From an uncultured Bacilli bacterium (GTDB lineage: Bacteria > Bacillota_I > Bacilli_A > RF39 > UBA660): a DNA stretch of 52,945 bases. Position numbers and translations under genes: made by a program. The stretch spans positions 1-52,945 of the forward strand of contig CANPYM010000006.1 in assembly GCA_947588685.1 (NCBI GenBank), written 5' to 3'. This document shows, piece by piece, positions 1 through 10,075 of the stretch; within the stretch, counting starts at the first letter, position 1, and every line of letters starts with the position of its first letter. The notes under the pieces are model-generated. The model was not told the DNA's origin. It did not search any database and saw nothing but the letters and a program-made list of their open reading frames with translations.

Positions 1-37
1 TCTTTAAGTTTATTACTTAATAGTTATGGAAGGCGGT

Positions 38-3000
38 ATGAGTATGCAATCAAAAAATACGAGGGTAAAAATTGTCATAGTATTTTTGACAATTGTTTCG
101 GTTTTATTTGGCTTGAATTATGGTGGCATAATAAATGTCGGTACTTTATTTAAATCAAGTACTAAAGCTTCTAATGATTCATATGTGAGAATAGCTGACC
201 CTAACACAATGGATTCATACCAAGACTTTCTATTAAATTCAACCAATGGTTCAAGATATGCTGGCCGTATATGGGCTGATAAAAGTGTCTTTGCTAAAAA
301 TAATGGTAATGGAACATTAGCCCTTGATATGAATACTGATGGTATTAATAAAGAGTTATCTTACAATTCTGATTTTCTTAACATATATAGTGCTTTAGGA
401 AGTAGTCAAAATACCATTAAACAAGAGGCTCTTCCTCTTGATGTTGTTCTTTTACTTGATATGTCCACTTCTATGACGACTAAGGGTGGTGCAAAGCTAG
501 ATAAGGCTGACCAAGTGATTGAACAGGCCAATAAATTTATTTCAAAATTGATGAACGTTGATGATGATCCTAATATTCACAAAAATAATCGGGTTGGCGT
601 TGTTGTTTATGCGGGTGGTTCAGAAGTTGTTCTACCTTTAAATCATTATAGTTTGATAGATAACAATAATGCCTTCTTATCTATTTCATATCAACATATT
701 AATGACAAATATTGGCCACAAGTTTCAACTCATGTTAAATTAACTGATAAATCTTTTTCTAATGTAACAAGTGATATTTTGTATGCCGATTCAACCTACC
801 TACAAGGTGCTATATATCAAGGTATGAATATGCTATCTAGTGAAACGGAAACTACTTACACGGATAGTAAAACGGCTAGGACGAGTAATCGTATACCTGT
901 GTTAATAGCTTTAACTGATGGTGGTACTAATGCTGTTGGCGCTACCCAAACGCCTGGAAGTGAAATATCTATTGATTGGTGGGATCCTGTTAGTTGGGTA
1001 AGTAGCGGTGATGGCAATACAAAAGCATTATTACCAACGCCAACAACGGATCTCTCAAACTGGAAAACCTTTATCCCAGTTCCTAATGGTAATCCTATTT
1101 ATATATCATTATCAGCACGACCATCTAATGGCGTTGATGCTAGGACTTTGAGTAATCTATTGACAGCTGGTTTTATGAAGAAAAAGGTTGAAGCTAACTA
1201 TAATCAACATACTAGTGATGCTGATTATATTAATTTTAAAGTTTATGGACTTGGATTTGATGTTGCCGACTTATCAGTAGCAGAGAAAAAGCAAATAAAC
1301 TTAACTATGAACCCACGTGAGTATTTTGTTGATAACAGTGGGGATGCTGAAATACAAAGGGCATATGATACTTTTATGAGTTATTTAAATCATGAAGATC
1401 CAACTTTAACATTTGGTGGATATAGTTGGATTAACGAAGATATCTCCGCTAGTTGGACCTTTAAACACCCGCCTGGAGATTTAGCAAAATATGATGTTAC
1501 ATCCTTGGAAGATATGTATTATATCGATGAGTTTATTGAATCTGACTCTAATAGTGTTGGTACTATTTTTGATGGAATTTTAGAGGATATGCTAGTTTCA
1601 TCATCAGTCGGTAAGCCAATTGATGGTGAAAATGATTCTGGTGTAAGTAATTCCATAACATATAAAGATCCTATTGGAAAATATATGAGCATTAAAGACA
1701 ATGCTATTAGCATTGATAATAAGTCTTATGATATGGGCTTACTATTATTTGGAAAAATACATAACATTAAAAAATATGCTGTTTATGACTATACATTTAA
1801 TAGTACTCACCGGGGCGAAAATCATGATAGTGATGATATGAGACAACCTTTTACTAGTGGTTGGTATGATAGTGAAGGCCATTATTTAAAAGATGGTGGT
1901 TCTTGGGAAAATGGAGATACATACTATATTGATGGAACAAAAATTAGAGAGTGGATTCCTACTTTAGACGAAAGTGGAAGTATCACTAATCAACAAAAAC
2001 ATACAATTTATACCTTATATGATTTTGTTGATGAAGACGTTAATGCTATTTTGCAAAATCCTTGTTATGATAATGCCAAAATAAATTACAAACTAAATGA
2101 TATTCGTATTTGGATTGAAGATACAGGTAATTTTATTGATGAAGGTACGGGTATAGCACCTAATTTAGGTTATAATCGTACGCTAAACGTTAATGTACCG
2201 GTTACAGCATTACCTCTACAAGTTGCAACGATTAATCTAGATGTTAACGATCGTGTAACATCTTATAATACAAATCTAAATAGTAAAGAACAATCAACAC
2301 CATTCCGATTATTTTATAGTATTGGTGTTGATGATGCTATCGTTACTGAAGATGGTTTAGATATTGATATATCAAAAGTAAATCAAGAGTATATTCAAGC
2401 TAATAAGAAAAATGATACAATTTATTTTTATTCTAACTACTATAGTGCGACAACTTATGATGGCTATGTAACTGATACGCTAGATGAAAGAACTAGAGGA
2501 GATGCTAGTGCTACTTTTTCACCAAGTTTAACTAATCGTTTTTATACATATCAAAAACCATTGCCATTATATGAAGTAGCGACATCGGATTCTAAAAACG
2601 ATAAAGGTGGTTATAATGAAATCCCACTTGAAGATGAAAATGCCTACAATGTATTTAAAACTACTCATAACAATATAACGGATAGTCAAAAACTTGATCC
2701 TAATAGTTGGTATTATATCGTTGTTGATTATTATATGCCAGGTAAAGATACTATTATGCGTTTAGCTGTTCCAAGAGAAGGCAAAGAGTTTGGATCAGGT
2801 ATTGCTGGTGGTAGTGTCGATGCCGGGGCATACTTATCTTGGTATAGTCAATCACTTGATAAATATGTTAACTTTGTTGTTGGTGATGCAAAACCAGATG
2901 ATGCCGATGATTACGTTATTGCTACGCGTCCTGGTGGTTTAAGAGTCGGCGATTTAGCGCAAAGTTTAAGACAAAAATCACAAAATAATACCCAAACATC

Positions 3001-6000
3001 AAGAAGTTATTATTTACCAACGGTAAGTACTTCTAATGATAATATTGTTATAGATGATTTCTTAGGAAACAATGGACGGTTAGACGTTAGTGATTCTCTT
3101 ATGATGATTGCTAAAGAAGTAAAGACAACCCCATTTGGTGAAAAGACTATCGATAGATCCCGTGATTATCAATTTGAAGTTAAAATTGATGGCCATGAAG
3201 GGGATTATAGTGCGATTAAAATGTATAAAAATCCTTATAGTAATGAATGGCAACTTCGCCTTAGTACCATTGATATCCTAACTGATAATGATGGTTTCTT
3301 ACAAGATAAGGATACGAAGTTATATGTTTATGAAGATGGTGGCCAACAGTATTACGTTTATATCGGTGATAATGAAATAGAGGGCGATACCGGTGGCGAT
3401 GATGTCTTTAGAGTATATTCAGCCCCTGATAATGATAATCACATTGAACTAACGAAATCGGGAATGACAACTTATGTAACCGATCCAAGTACGATTGAGG
3501 GTGCTACCAAACTAAACAAATATGAAAAGGTTGATGACAATCATACTTTAGGATCAATTGATTTTTGGATCGATAAAGTATATCTAATTCCAACCAATAT
3601 TGTTGATGAAAAAACTTGGAATCATTCATTAGAAGGTTATAAAACATTAACAGAGTTTGTAGTGGCTCATTTGGATTCAATGAAAAAGGGTGTTGATGAA
3701 TTAACAACATCATATAAAACAGAAACCTCATATTTAACAACGACCCTTAAATTTGGTTATACTGCTCAAAACAAACCAGAAACAAAACCAACAAGTTGGA
3801 CCGATGATGAATGGGATAGTCAAAAAGAACATATTGCTAAATTAGTTTTAAAAGATAATGAAGGAATTATGTTATCAGGACTAAAATCAGGCGTAAATTA
3901 TGAGACCATAGAAGAGATAACAACTAAAGATAATAAAGAAGGATATTACTTCGAAGAGATTAAACTAGGTGAAGAAGATACGGCCACGATAACTGATAAG
4001 ACGGTTAAAGGAAGAGTAAACGCAAATTATATTGATGAAGTAGAATACATTAACCGCTATTATGCACCGACTAGTTTAGCTATTAAAAAGACCGTTAGTG
4101 GTTCATTAGGCGAAAAAGATAAAGACTGGACTTTCAAGATAACATTAACGCCACCTGAGGGAGCTACTATCCTTGATAGTTATAATTATCGTACAGAAAA
4201 TCTTGAAGGGGTCACGGCTAAACCATTTGGAGAAATCAACTTCACTTTAGAAAGTGATGGTAAATATCAAGGTGAGGCAACTTTAAAACATGGCCAAACC
4301 ATTATTATTGATGGCCTTCCAGAAGGAACAACTTATGAAGTTAGTGAAGATGAGGCTAATCAAGATGACTATATTACAAACGGAACTAATACTACCGGAA
4401 CTTTGACTAGCGAGTATCAAGAAGCTATATTTGATAATGCTAAATACGCTAGGTATGATATTAATATTACAAAAGAAATAAAAGGTGAAGAGGCTGAAGA
4501 TAAGGAATGGACCTTTGAAGTAGCCTTAACACCAAAAGACGGAATTCCTCTTTCTAATAGTTATGTTTATACTGGTGATACGAATGGTCAAATTAATTTA
4601 GTTAAAAATAGTGAAGGTAAGTATGTTGGTGAAGTAAAGATTAGAAGTGGTAAGTCAATTACAATTAAAGGCATACCAGAAGAAACATCATATGTTATTA
4701 CTGAAAAAGAAGCTAATCAAAACGATTATATAACCTTGATTGATAATAACATTGGTACTTTAAATAATGACGCTACGGAAAAGGTAAAATTCACTAATAT
4801 TAGATATTCTCGTCATAAATTAACCATTGGTAAAACTGTTACTGGTGGTGCCGGTGATAAAAATAAAGAATGGACTTTTGAAGTAACATTTACACCAGAT
4901 AAAGATGTAATTTTTGATAGTAGTTATGCCTATAAAGGCGGATCAACTATTAGCGGTGTTGCCGCACCAGCCGATGGCAAAATCAATTTGACTGAAAAGA
5001 ATGGTGAATATAAAGGTGAAATAACCTTGAAGCATGGTCAAAAGATTACTATTCAAAATATTCCAGAACGAACTAATTATGATGTTGTTGAAAAAGATGC
5101 TAATAAGGATGAATATACAACTAAGGTAACAGTTAATAAAAGTGGTGTCTTAACTAGTGATGAAGAACAAGTGATGTTTACTAATCGCAAGTTAACGAAA
5201 CACGATTTAACTATTAGTAAAACAGTGTCAGGTGGTTGGGCTTCAAAAGAACGTGATTGGACATTTAAAATAACTTTAACTCCTGCCGCTGAAGTTTATC
5301 TAGATACTTCTTACAATTATGAAGGTAGTAAAGATGGTGCAATTTCTTTAGTTGATAATAATGATGGAAGTTATAGTGGTACTGTTACTTTGAAACACAA
5401 TGAAACGATTACGATAAAAGATTTACCAGAAGGAACCCACTATAAAGTTGAAGAAGTCGAAGCCAATAGTGAGGGATATACAACAAGAGTTACAGGACAG
5501 AGTGAAGGAACTTTTGTAGCAGATACGAAAACTGTTGAGGTAGCATTCAATAATATTAAATTATCTGAACATAGTCTAACAGTTTCTAAAGAAGTAACTG
5601 GTGGTGCTAGTGATCCCGATAAAGAATGGGAATTTGTTATCACGCTTACTCCAGCTGAAGGCGTTATACTAAAGGATAGTTATGAAGCTTTAGGCGGTAA
5701 TAGCACAGAAGAGATATCTTATGTTGATTTAGATTACGTAACATTAAAACATAATAGTAATGGAACATCAGAGATAAGAATCAAATTAAAACATGGTCAA
5801 TCTTTGACAATTAACAATTTACCAGAAGGAACCCACTATAAAGTTGAAGAGGTCGAAGCTAATACTGATGAATATATCACAATAGTTGACGCTCCTGAGG
5901 GGGTATTGGAAGATAATGCCGAAGAAACGGTTAAGTTTATAAACAAAAAACCATCAAAGCATGACCTAGTTATCAGTAAAACAGTTGATGGTGGCGCTGG

Positions 6001-7183
6001 TGATAAAAATAAAGAGTGGACTTTCAATATAACCTTTATTCCTGATGAACATGTTTCTCTATTAGATCATTACCTAGTTGATGGATTGGATCCTAACCTT
6101 ATAGCTTTAACACGACAATCAGATGGTAGTTATAAAGGTACTATCAAACTAAAGAGTGGGGATAAGGCAACGATTAAAAGTATGCCTGAAAAAACCCAAT
6201 ATAAGATTGAAGAAGTTGAAGCTAATACTGATGATTATATCACAACAATTGAAGGTAACATTGAGGGAGTGTTAGAAGGAGCTGCTAAGGAAATAATCTT
6301 TACTAATACTAAATTATCATTACATAATTTAGTAATTAGAAAAAGCGTTAAAGGAAACTTAGGCGAAAAGGATAAGGCATGGACTTTTAAAATTATCCTT
6401 GTCGCACCAGCTATTAAACCATTAAATGCGACTTATCCATATGAAAAAATTGTACTTACTGAAGAAGAATCTTTAACTGAAACAGGAAATGTTTCCTTAA
6501 CTAAAGTTGATAATCATTATGAAGCTGAAGTAAGTTTAAAGGATAGTGAACAAATTATCATTAAAGGGTTACCAGAAAGAACAAAATATAAAGTTGAAGA
6601 AATAGAGGCTAATGCTGATGATTATGAAACGACTTTTGAAGGTGAAGCGGGAACCATAAGTGATAAGGATTTACTTGTAGCTTATACTAATACTAAATTC
6701 TCTCGTCATCGCCTAAAAATTGAAAGTAGCCTAAAAGGTAACAATGTTGATCCTAATAAAGAATGGACTGTCGATGTGACAATAACACCTGATCCAGACG
6801 CTCATCTTAAAGATAGTTATGTTTGGACTGATGATGATGGAGAAGAACACTTGTTGGAATTAACTCCTAATGAGGATGGAAGCTATAGTGGTAAATTAAC
6901 TTTAAAAGGTAATAGCAGTGGTACAATTGATGATTTACCATATGGAACTACCTATGAAGTTAAAGTAGAAGAAGAAAATACTGACGGATATAAAACAACT
7001 ATCGAGCAACAGAGTGGTACTTTAACTGAAGAGGAAACGATTGTTCCATTTGTTAATGAAAGAAATATCAAAATACCAAATACAATTGATAATATTGCTA
7101 AGTATTTTATCATTCTAGTAATGACATCTTTGATAACTATTTTGGGATTAATTTACTACAAAAAGGAAAGAGGAACGATTTAG
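38..7183 (+). CDS. Giant cell-surface VWA protein with eight Cna-B-like repeats
   Basis: A secreted, wall- or membrane-anchored surface protein of about 2,380 residues, probably an adhesin or pilus-tip-like protein. An N-terminal hydrophobic segment (KIVIVFLTIVSVLFGLNYGG) acts as signal or anchor. A von Willebrand A domain spans roughly residues 130-440, with the metal-site motif DMSTS and a later TDGG. A long middle region lacks recognised motifs. From about nt 4060 to 7060 there are eight repeats of about 120 residues, each opening with a variant of LTISKTVSGGAGDKNKEWTF and ending near a Y-KVEEVEAN motif; these look like DUF7601/Cna-B-type isopeptide domains. The C-terminus has IPNTIDN, a hydrophobic helix and KKER, like a non-canonical sortase signal. 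The ATG at 26 lies in front of the Shine-Dalgarno stretch GGAAGGCGG (28-36), so 38 or 44 is the likelier start. Surface location is confident; ligand unknown. Confidence 0.85.
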   Translation: MSMQSKNTRVKIVIVFLTIVSVLFGLNYGGIINVGTLFKSSTKASNDSYVRIADPNTMDSYQDFLLNSTNGSRYAGRIWADKSVFAKNNGNGTLALDMNTDGINKELSYNSDFLNIYSALGSSQNTIKQEALPLDVVLLLDMSTSMTTKGGAKLDKADQVIEQANKFISKLMNVDDDPNIHKNNRVGVVVYAGGSEVVLPLNHYSLIDNNNAFLSISYQHINDKYWPQVSTHVKLTDKSFSNVTSDILYADSTYLQGAIYQGMNMLSSETETTYTDSKTARTSNRIPVLIALTDGGTNAVGATQTPGSEISIDWWDPVSWVSSGDGNTKALLPTPTTDLSNWKTFIPVPNGNPIYISLSARPSNGVDARTLSNLLTAGFMKKKVEANYNQHTSDADYINFKVYGLGFDVADLSVAEKKQINLTMNPREYFVDNSGDAEIQRAYDTFMSYLNHEDPTLTFGGYSWINEDISASWTFKHPPGDLAKYDVTSLEDMYYIDEFIESDSNSVGTIFDGILEDMLVSSSVGKPIDGENDSGVSNSITYKDPIGKYMSIKDNAISIDNKSYDMGLLLFGKIHNIKKYAVYDYTFNSTHRGENHDSDDMRQPFTSGWYDSEGHYLKDGGSWENGDTYYIDGTKIREWIPTLDESGSITNQQKHTIYTLYDFVDEDVNAILQNPCYDNAKINYKLNDIRIWIEDTGNFIDEGTGIAPNLGYNRTLNVNVPVTALPLQVATINLDVNDRVTSYNTNLNSKEQSTPFRLFYSIGVDDAIVTEDGLDIDISKVNQEYIQANKKNDTIYFYSNYYSATTYDGYVTDTLDERTRGDASATFSPSLTNRFYTYQKPLPLYEVATSDSKNDKGGYNEIPLEDENAYNVFKTTHNNITDSQKLDPNSWYYIVVDYYMPGKDTIMRLAVPREGKEFGSGIAGGSVDAGAYLSWYSQSLDKYVNFVVGDAKPDDADDYVIATRPGGLRVGDLAQSLRQKSQNNTQTSRSYYLPTVSTSNDNIVIDDFLGNNGRLDVSDSLMMIAKEVKTTPFGEKTIDRSRDYQFEVKIDGHEGDYSAIKMYKNPYSNEWQLRLSTIDILTDNDGFLQDKDTKLYVYEDGGQQYYVYIGDNEIEGDTGGDDVFRVYSAPDNDNHIELTKSGMTTYVTDPSTIEGATKLNKYEKVDDNHTLGSIDFWIDKVYLIPTNIVDEKTWNHSLEGYKTLTEFVVAHLDSMKKGVDELTTSYKTETSYLTTTLKFGYTAQNKPETKPTSWTDDEWDSQKEHIAKLVLKDNEGIMLSGLKSGVNYETIEEITTKDNKEGYYFEEIKLGEEDTATITDKTVKGRVNANYIDEVEYINRYYAPTSLAIKKTVSGSLGEKDKDWTFKITLTPPEGATILDSYNYRTENLEGVTAKPFGEINFTLESDGKYQGEATLKHGQTIIIDGLPEGTTYEVSEDEANQDDYITNGTNTTGTLTSEYQEAIFDNAKYARYDINITKEIKGEEAEDKEWTFEVALTPKDGIPLSNSYVYTGDTNGQINLVKNSEGKYVGEVKIRSGKSITIKGIPEETSYVITEKEANQNDYITLIDNNIGTLNNDATEKVKFTNIRYSRHKLTIGKTVTGGAGDKNKEWTFEVTFTPDKDVIFDSSYAYKGGSTISGVAAPADGKINLTEKNGEYKGEITLKHGQKITIQNIPERTNYDVVEKDANKDEYTTKVTVNKSGVLTSDEEQVMFTNRKLTKHDLTISKTVSGGWASKERDWTFKITLTPAAEVYLDTSYNYEGSKDGAISLVDNNDGSYSGTVTLKHNETITIKDLPEGTHYKVEEVEANSEGYTTRVTGQSEGTFVADTKTVEVAFNNIKLSEHSLTVSKEVTGGASDPDKEWEFVITLTPAEGVILKDSYEALGGNSTEEISYVDLDYVTLKHNSNGTSEIRIKLKHGQSLTINNLPEGTHYKVEEVEANTDEYITIVDAPEGVLEDNAEETVKFINKKPSKHDLVISKTVDGGAGDKNKEWTFNITFIPDEHVSLLDHYLVDGLDPNLIALTRQSDGSYKGTIKLKSGDKATIKSMPEKTQYKIEEVEANTDDYITTIEGNIEGVLEGAAKEIIFTNTKLSLHNLVIRKSVKGNLGEKDKAWTFKIILVAPAIKPLNATYPYEKIVLTEEESLTETGNVSLTKVDNHYEAEVSLKDSEQIIIKGLPERTKYKVEEIEANADDYETTFEGEAGTISDKDLLVAYTNTKFSRHRLKIESSLKGNNVDPNKEWTVDVTITPDPDAHLKDSYVWTDDDGEEHLLELTPNEDGSYSGKLTLKGNSSGTIDDLPYGTTYEVKVEEENTDGYKTTIEQQSGTLTEEETIVPFVNERNIKIPNTIDNIAKYFIILVMTSLITILGLIYYKKERGTI

Positions 7184-7195
7184 TTCCTCTTTTTA
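7167..7195 (+). terminator. Intrinsic terminator overlapping the stop of the surface protein gene
   Basis: A 10-bp perfect stem (AAAGAGGAAC / GTTCCTCTTT) with a 6-nt loop is followed by a T run. The loop contains the stop codon, so the gene ends inside its own terminator. Confidence 0.85.
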
Positions 7196-7239
7196 GTCTA
7201 AATTTGATTGTTTTACTATTATTTTAAAGTGATAATTGA

Positions 7240-7245
7240 TATAAT
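7240..7245 (+). promoter_or_regulatory. -10 element of the secA promoter
   Basis: A perfect TATAAT lies 42 nt upstream of the secA start and just after the preceding terminator. No good -35 box is visible at 16-18 nt, so only the -10 is claimed. Confidence 0.4.
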
Positions 7246-7286
7246 ATATATATCGCGAATTGTACGCTGATAAAGGAGAATGTCTG

Positions 7287-9773
7287 ATGAAATTATTTAA
7301 AAAATTATTTGATCATGAATATAAAGAATTAAAAAGATTTGAGGCCTTGGCACGTGAAGTTGATGCTTTAGATGAAGAATATACTAATTTATCAGATGAA
7401 GATCTTAAAGCTAAGACAGCGGAGTTTAAAGAAAGACTTCAAAATGGGGAGACTTTAGAAGATATTAAGATTGAAGCTTTTGCGACAGCTAGAGAAGCCG
7501 CTAAAAGAACAATTGGTTTAAAACCTTTCTTTGTTCAAATTGTCGGTGGTTTTGCTATTCATTATGGCAATATTGCTGAGATGAAAACTGGTGAAGGTAA
7601 AACTTTAGTGGCAACGATGCCAGCTTATTTAAATGCCTTATCTGGTGAGGGTGTTCATATCATTACTGTTAATGAATACCTAGCTGAACGTGATGCTAAT
7701 TGGATGGGTGAAATATATCGTTTCTTAGGTTTAACGGTTGGTGTTAATTACCGAGCTAGTAGTACAGCTGAAAAAAGAGATGCTTATAATTGTGATATCT
7801 TATATTCAACTAATAATGAAATTGGTTTTGATTATTTAAGAGATAATATGGTTGTAAGATCATCTGATCGGGTTGCAAGACCGCTTAATTTTGCCATTAT
7901 TGATGAGGTTGACTCCGTTTTAATTGATGAAGCAAGAACACCCCTTATCATTTCTGGTGGTCATATGCAATCAGCTAACTTGTATATTCAAACAGATCGT
8001 TTCGTTAAAACATTAAAAGAAAATAATGGCTATGTCTACGATGAGCAGACTAAAGCCACTGTCTTAGATCAAACGGGTATTGAGAAAGCTGAAAAAACTT
8101 TTAATGTATCCAATCTATATGATATTGAAAACACTAATTTAGTTCACTTTATCAACCAATCCCTTCGTGCTAACTATGCTATGCATAATGATGTTGATTA
8201 TGTTGTTAAAGATGATAAAATTGTTATTGTTGACCCTTTTACCGGCCGTTTAATGGAAGGTCGTACGTATTCTGATGGTTTGCATCAAGCTATTGAAGCT
8301 AAAGAGGGTGTAACTATTAACGAAGAGACTAAGACTTTAGCAACCATCACATTTCAAAACTTATTTAGAATGTATAAAAAACTTGCTGGTATGACAGGTA
8401 CGGCTAAGACCGAAGAAGAGGAATTAAGAGATATCTACAATATGTATGTTATTTGTATTCCAACTAATAAACCGGTTATTCGTGAAGATTGCGCTGATTT
8501 ATTATTTGCTACTAAAGAAGGTAAATATAAAGCTATTATCAATGAAATTAAGGCCCGCCATGAAGTAGGTCAACCCGTACTTGTTGGTACGATTGCCGTT
8601 GAAACGAGTGAATTAATTAGCGAGCGACTTAAGAAAGCTCATATTCCACATGAAGTATTAAATGCTAAAAACCATGCTCGCGAGGCTGAAATTATTGCGC
8701 AGGCTGGTAAAAAAGGTGCCGTAACGATTGCTACTAATATGGCTGGTCGTGGTACCGATATTAAAATCGATGATGAAGTAAAGGCTCTAGGAGGCTTATG
8801 CGTTATTGGTACGGAACGTCATGAATCGCGCCGTATTGATAATCAGTTACGTGGCCGTTCTGGTCGTCAAGGAGATCCTGGCTTTAGTCAGTTCTGCGTA
8901 TCATTTGAAGATGATTTAATGGTTCGCTTTGGAGCTGATCGAGCTAAGACAATTTTAGCGCGTGCTGGATTTTCTGGTGATGCTGCTATCCGTAATGGTA
9001 CATTAGCTAAATCTATTGAATCTGCCCAAAAACGTGTTGAGGGTAATAACTTTGATATGCGTAAGACTTTACTAGAATATGATAATGTTATCAATGAACA
9101 AAGAGAGATTATCTATGAAAAGCGTAATGAAATCTTAGATATGGAATCAATTCATGAGTCAGTCTTAGAAACATTTAAAAATTATGTTGGTGATGTTGTT
9201 TTTGAACATACCTTAGATGGTAAGTTTAATGAAGATGACATCAGTGAAATGATTGAATTTTTTGCTAATGAAGTTGAAGTTAAATTAGATGAAGATGACT
9301 TTGATGTAACAAGTATCGATAATACAACGGAAAATATCTATAATAAGATTGTTGATAAGTTTAATACTAAAGTTGCTGAGTTACCAGATGAAATTATCAA
9401 TGACTTTGAAAAGGCTATTGCCCTAAGAGTTATCGATATGCACTGGATGGAACATATTAATACTATGGCTCATTTACGTGAAGGTATCCATTTAAGAGGA
9501 TATGCACAGGAAAACCCATTACGTGCTTATCAAAGTGAAGGTTATGAATTATTTGATGCTTTATTATCTAAAATTGATAGACAGACAACTGTTTATTTAT
9601 TAAAGGCTGAAGTAAGACAAAACACCGAACGTAAGCAAGTTGCTAAGGGTGTAGCTAACCAAGATATGAACAAAGTAAAGAAAGCGACTCCAAAGAGAGT
9701 TCAAAAAATTGGTCGTAATGATCCATGCCCATGTGGTAGTGGTAAGAAGTATAAGAACTGTTGTGGTAAATAG
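7287..9773 (+). CDS. secA: Preprotein translocase ATPase SecA
   Basis: The motor ATPase that drives preproteins through the SecYEG channel. At 828 residues it has normal family length. The Walker A motif MKTGEGKTLV is near residue 98, the DEVD box (IIDEVDSVLIDEARTP) near residue 205, GTAGMTGTAKTEEEE-type motifs lie mid-protein, and NMAGRGTDIKI and QLRGRSGRQGDPG mark the second helicase half. The C-terminus is the zinc-binding SEC-C motif CPCGSGKKYKNCCGK, which contacts SecB or ribosomes in other species. A TTG at 7260 is in frame, but AAAGGAG (7273-7279) sits at correct distance from the ATG at 7287. The last 44 nt of the gene and the 23 nt after it are duplicated 1.2 kb downstream (10904) and, more diverged, at 12584. 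The 3' end therefore looks like an attachment site whose use restores the SecA reading frame. Confidence 0.97.
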   Translation: MKLFKKLFDHEYKELKRFEALAREVDALDEEYTNLSDEDLKAKTAEFKERLQNGETLEDIKIEAFATAREAAKRTIGLKPFFVQIVGGFAIHYGNIAEMKTGEGKTLVATMPAYLNALSGEGVHIITVNEYLAERDANWMGEIYRFLGLTVGVNYRASSTAEKRDAYNCDILYSTNNEIGFDYLRDNMVVRSSDRVARPLNFAIIDEVDSVLIDEARTPLIISGGHMQSANLYIQTDRFVKTLKENNGYVYDEQTKATVLDQTGIEKAEKTFNVSNLYDIENTNLVHFINQSLRANYAMHNDVDYVVKDDKIVIVDPFTGRLMEGRTYSDGLHQAIEAKEGVTINEETKTLATITFQNLFRMYKKLAGMTGTAKTEEEELRDIYNMYVICIPTNKPVIREDCADLLFATKEGKYKAIINEIKARHEVGQPVLVGTIAVETSELISERLKKAHIPHEVLNAKNHAREAEIIAQAGKKGAVTIATNMAGRGTDIKIDDEVKALGGLCVIGTERHESRRIDNQLRGRSGRQGDPGFSQFCVSFEDDLMVRFGADRAKTILARAGFSGDAAIRNGTLAKSIESAQKRVEGNNFDMRKTLLEYDNVINEQREIIYEKRNEILDMESIHESVLETFKNYVGDVVFEHTLDGKFNEDDISEMIEFFANEVEVKLDEDDFDVTSIDNTTENIYNKIVDKFNTKVAELPDEIINDFEKAIALRVIDMHWMEHINTMAHLREGIHLRGYAQENPLRAYQSEGYELFDALLSKIDRQTTVYLLKAEVRQNTERKQVAKGVANQDMNKVKKATPKRVQKIGRNDPCPCGSGKKYKNCCGK

Positions 9774-9796
9774 CCCATAAAATAAGGGTTTGCGAG
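9730..9796 (+). repeat. Attachment-site-like repeat, copy 1 (secA 3' end)
   Basis: This 67-bp segment covers the last 44 nt of secA and 23 nt beyond its stop. It recurs at 10904-10970 with 65 of 67 bases identical by my count; the two differences are one third-codon-position change and one base after the stop. A third, more diverged copy is at 12584. Direct copies of a gene's 3' end bounding non-native DNA are the signature of site-specific integration. Read as the left boundary (attL) of element 1. Confidence 0.8.
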
Positions 9797-9834
9797 GATT
9801 TAAAGATTTTAAAAAATCGCAAAAAAAGCCAAAA

Positions 9835-9944
9835 TGTTTCCATTTTGTTTCCAAAAAAATGGAAATGTTTCCAAAAATGGCTGGAAACACTTATAAAATA
9901 AGGCATTTATCAATGGAAACAAATTTGGAGACAACATGGAAACA
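9835..9944 (+). repeat. Left-arm TGTTTCCA repeats of integrated element 1
   Basis: Six copies of the octamer TGTTTCCA lie here: direct at 9835, 9846 and 9866, and inverted (TGGAAACA) at 9882, 9914 and 9937. Two more direct copies, again 11 bp apart, occur at the other end of the element (10751, 10762). Short repeats flanking a core site at both ends resemble the arm-type binding sites of tyrosine recombinases. The equivalent array in element 2 has the same spacing but a different octamer. Confidence 0.65.
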
Positions 9945-9977
9945 AAAAGATTTCATTCAAATATGAAGTCTTTTTTT
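9944..9977 (+). terminator. Intrinsic terminator at the left end of element 1
   Basis: A 13-bp stem with one G-T pair (AAAAAGATTTCAT / ATGAAGTCTTTTT) and a 6-nt loop runs into seven T residues. It could stop secA transcription before the cargo gene. Confidence 0.7.
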
Positions 9978-10075
9978 CTAATTTATAATATGTAATAAAT
10001 ATTAAAAAATAAATGGTATAATAAAATTTAGTTAATTCAAAAGTTTTGCAATTAAAAATATAGGTGGTGAATTTT

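Noticed and set aside
26-37. Upstream ATG of the giant surface protein gene
   Set aside because: It precedes and overlaps the Shine-Dalgarno stretch GGAAGGCGG; ATG at 38 or 44 fits ribosome spacing better.
9600-9906. Minus-strand frames of 83-96 codons across the secA tail and element 1 left arm
   Set aside because: They arise from the antisense of secA plus the TGTTTCCA repeats; no ribosome-binding site and no protein-like composition.
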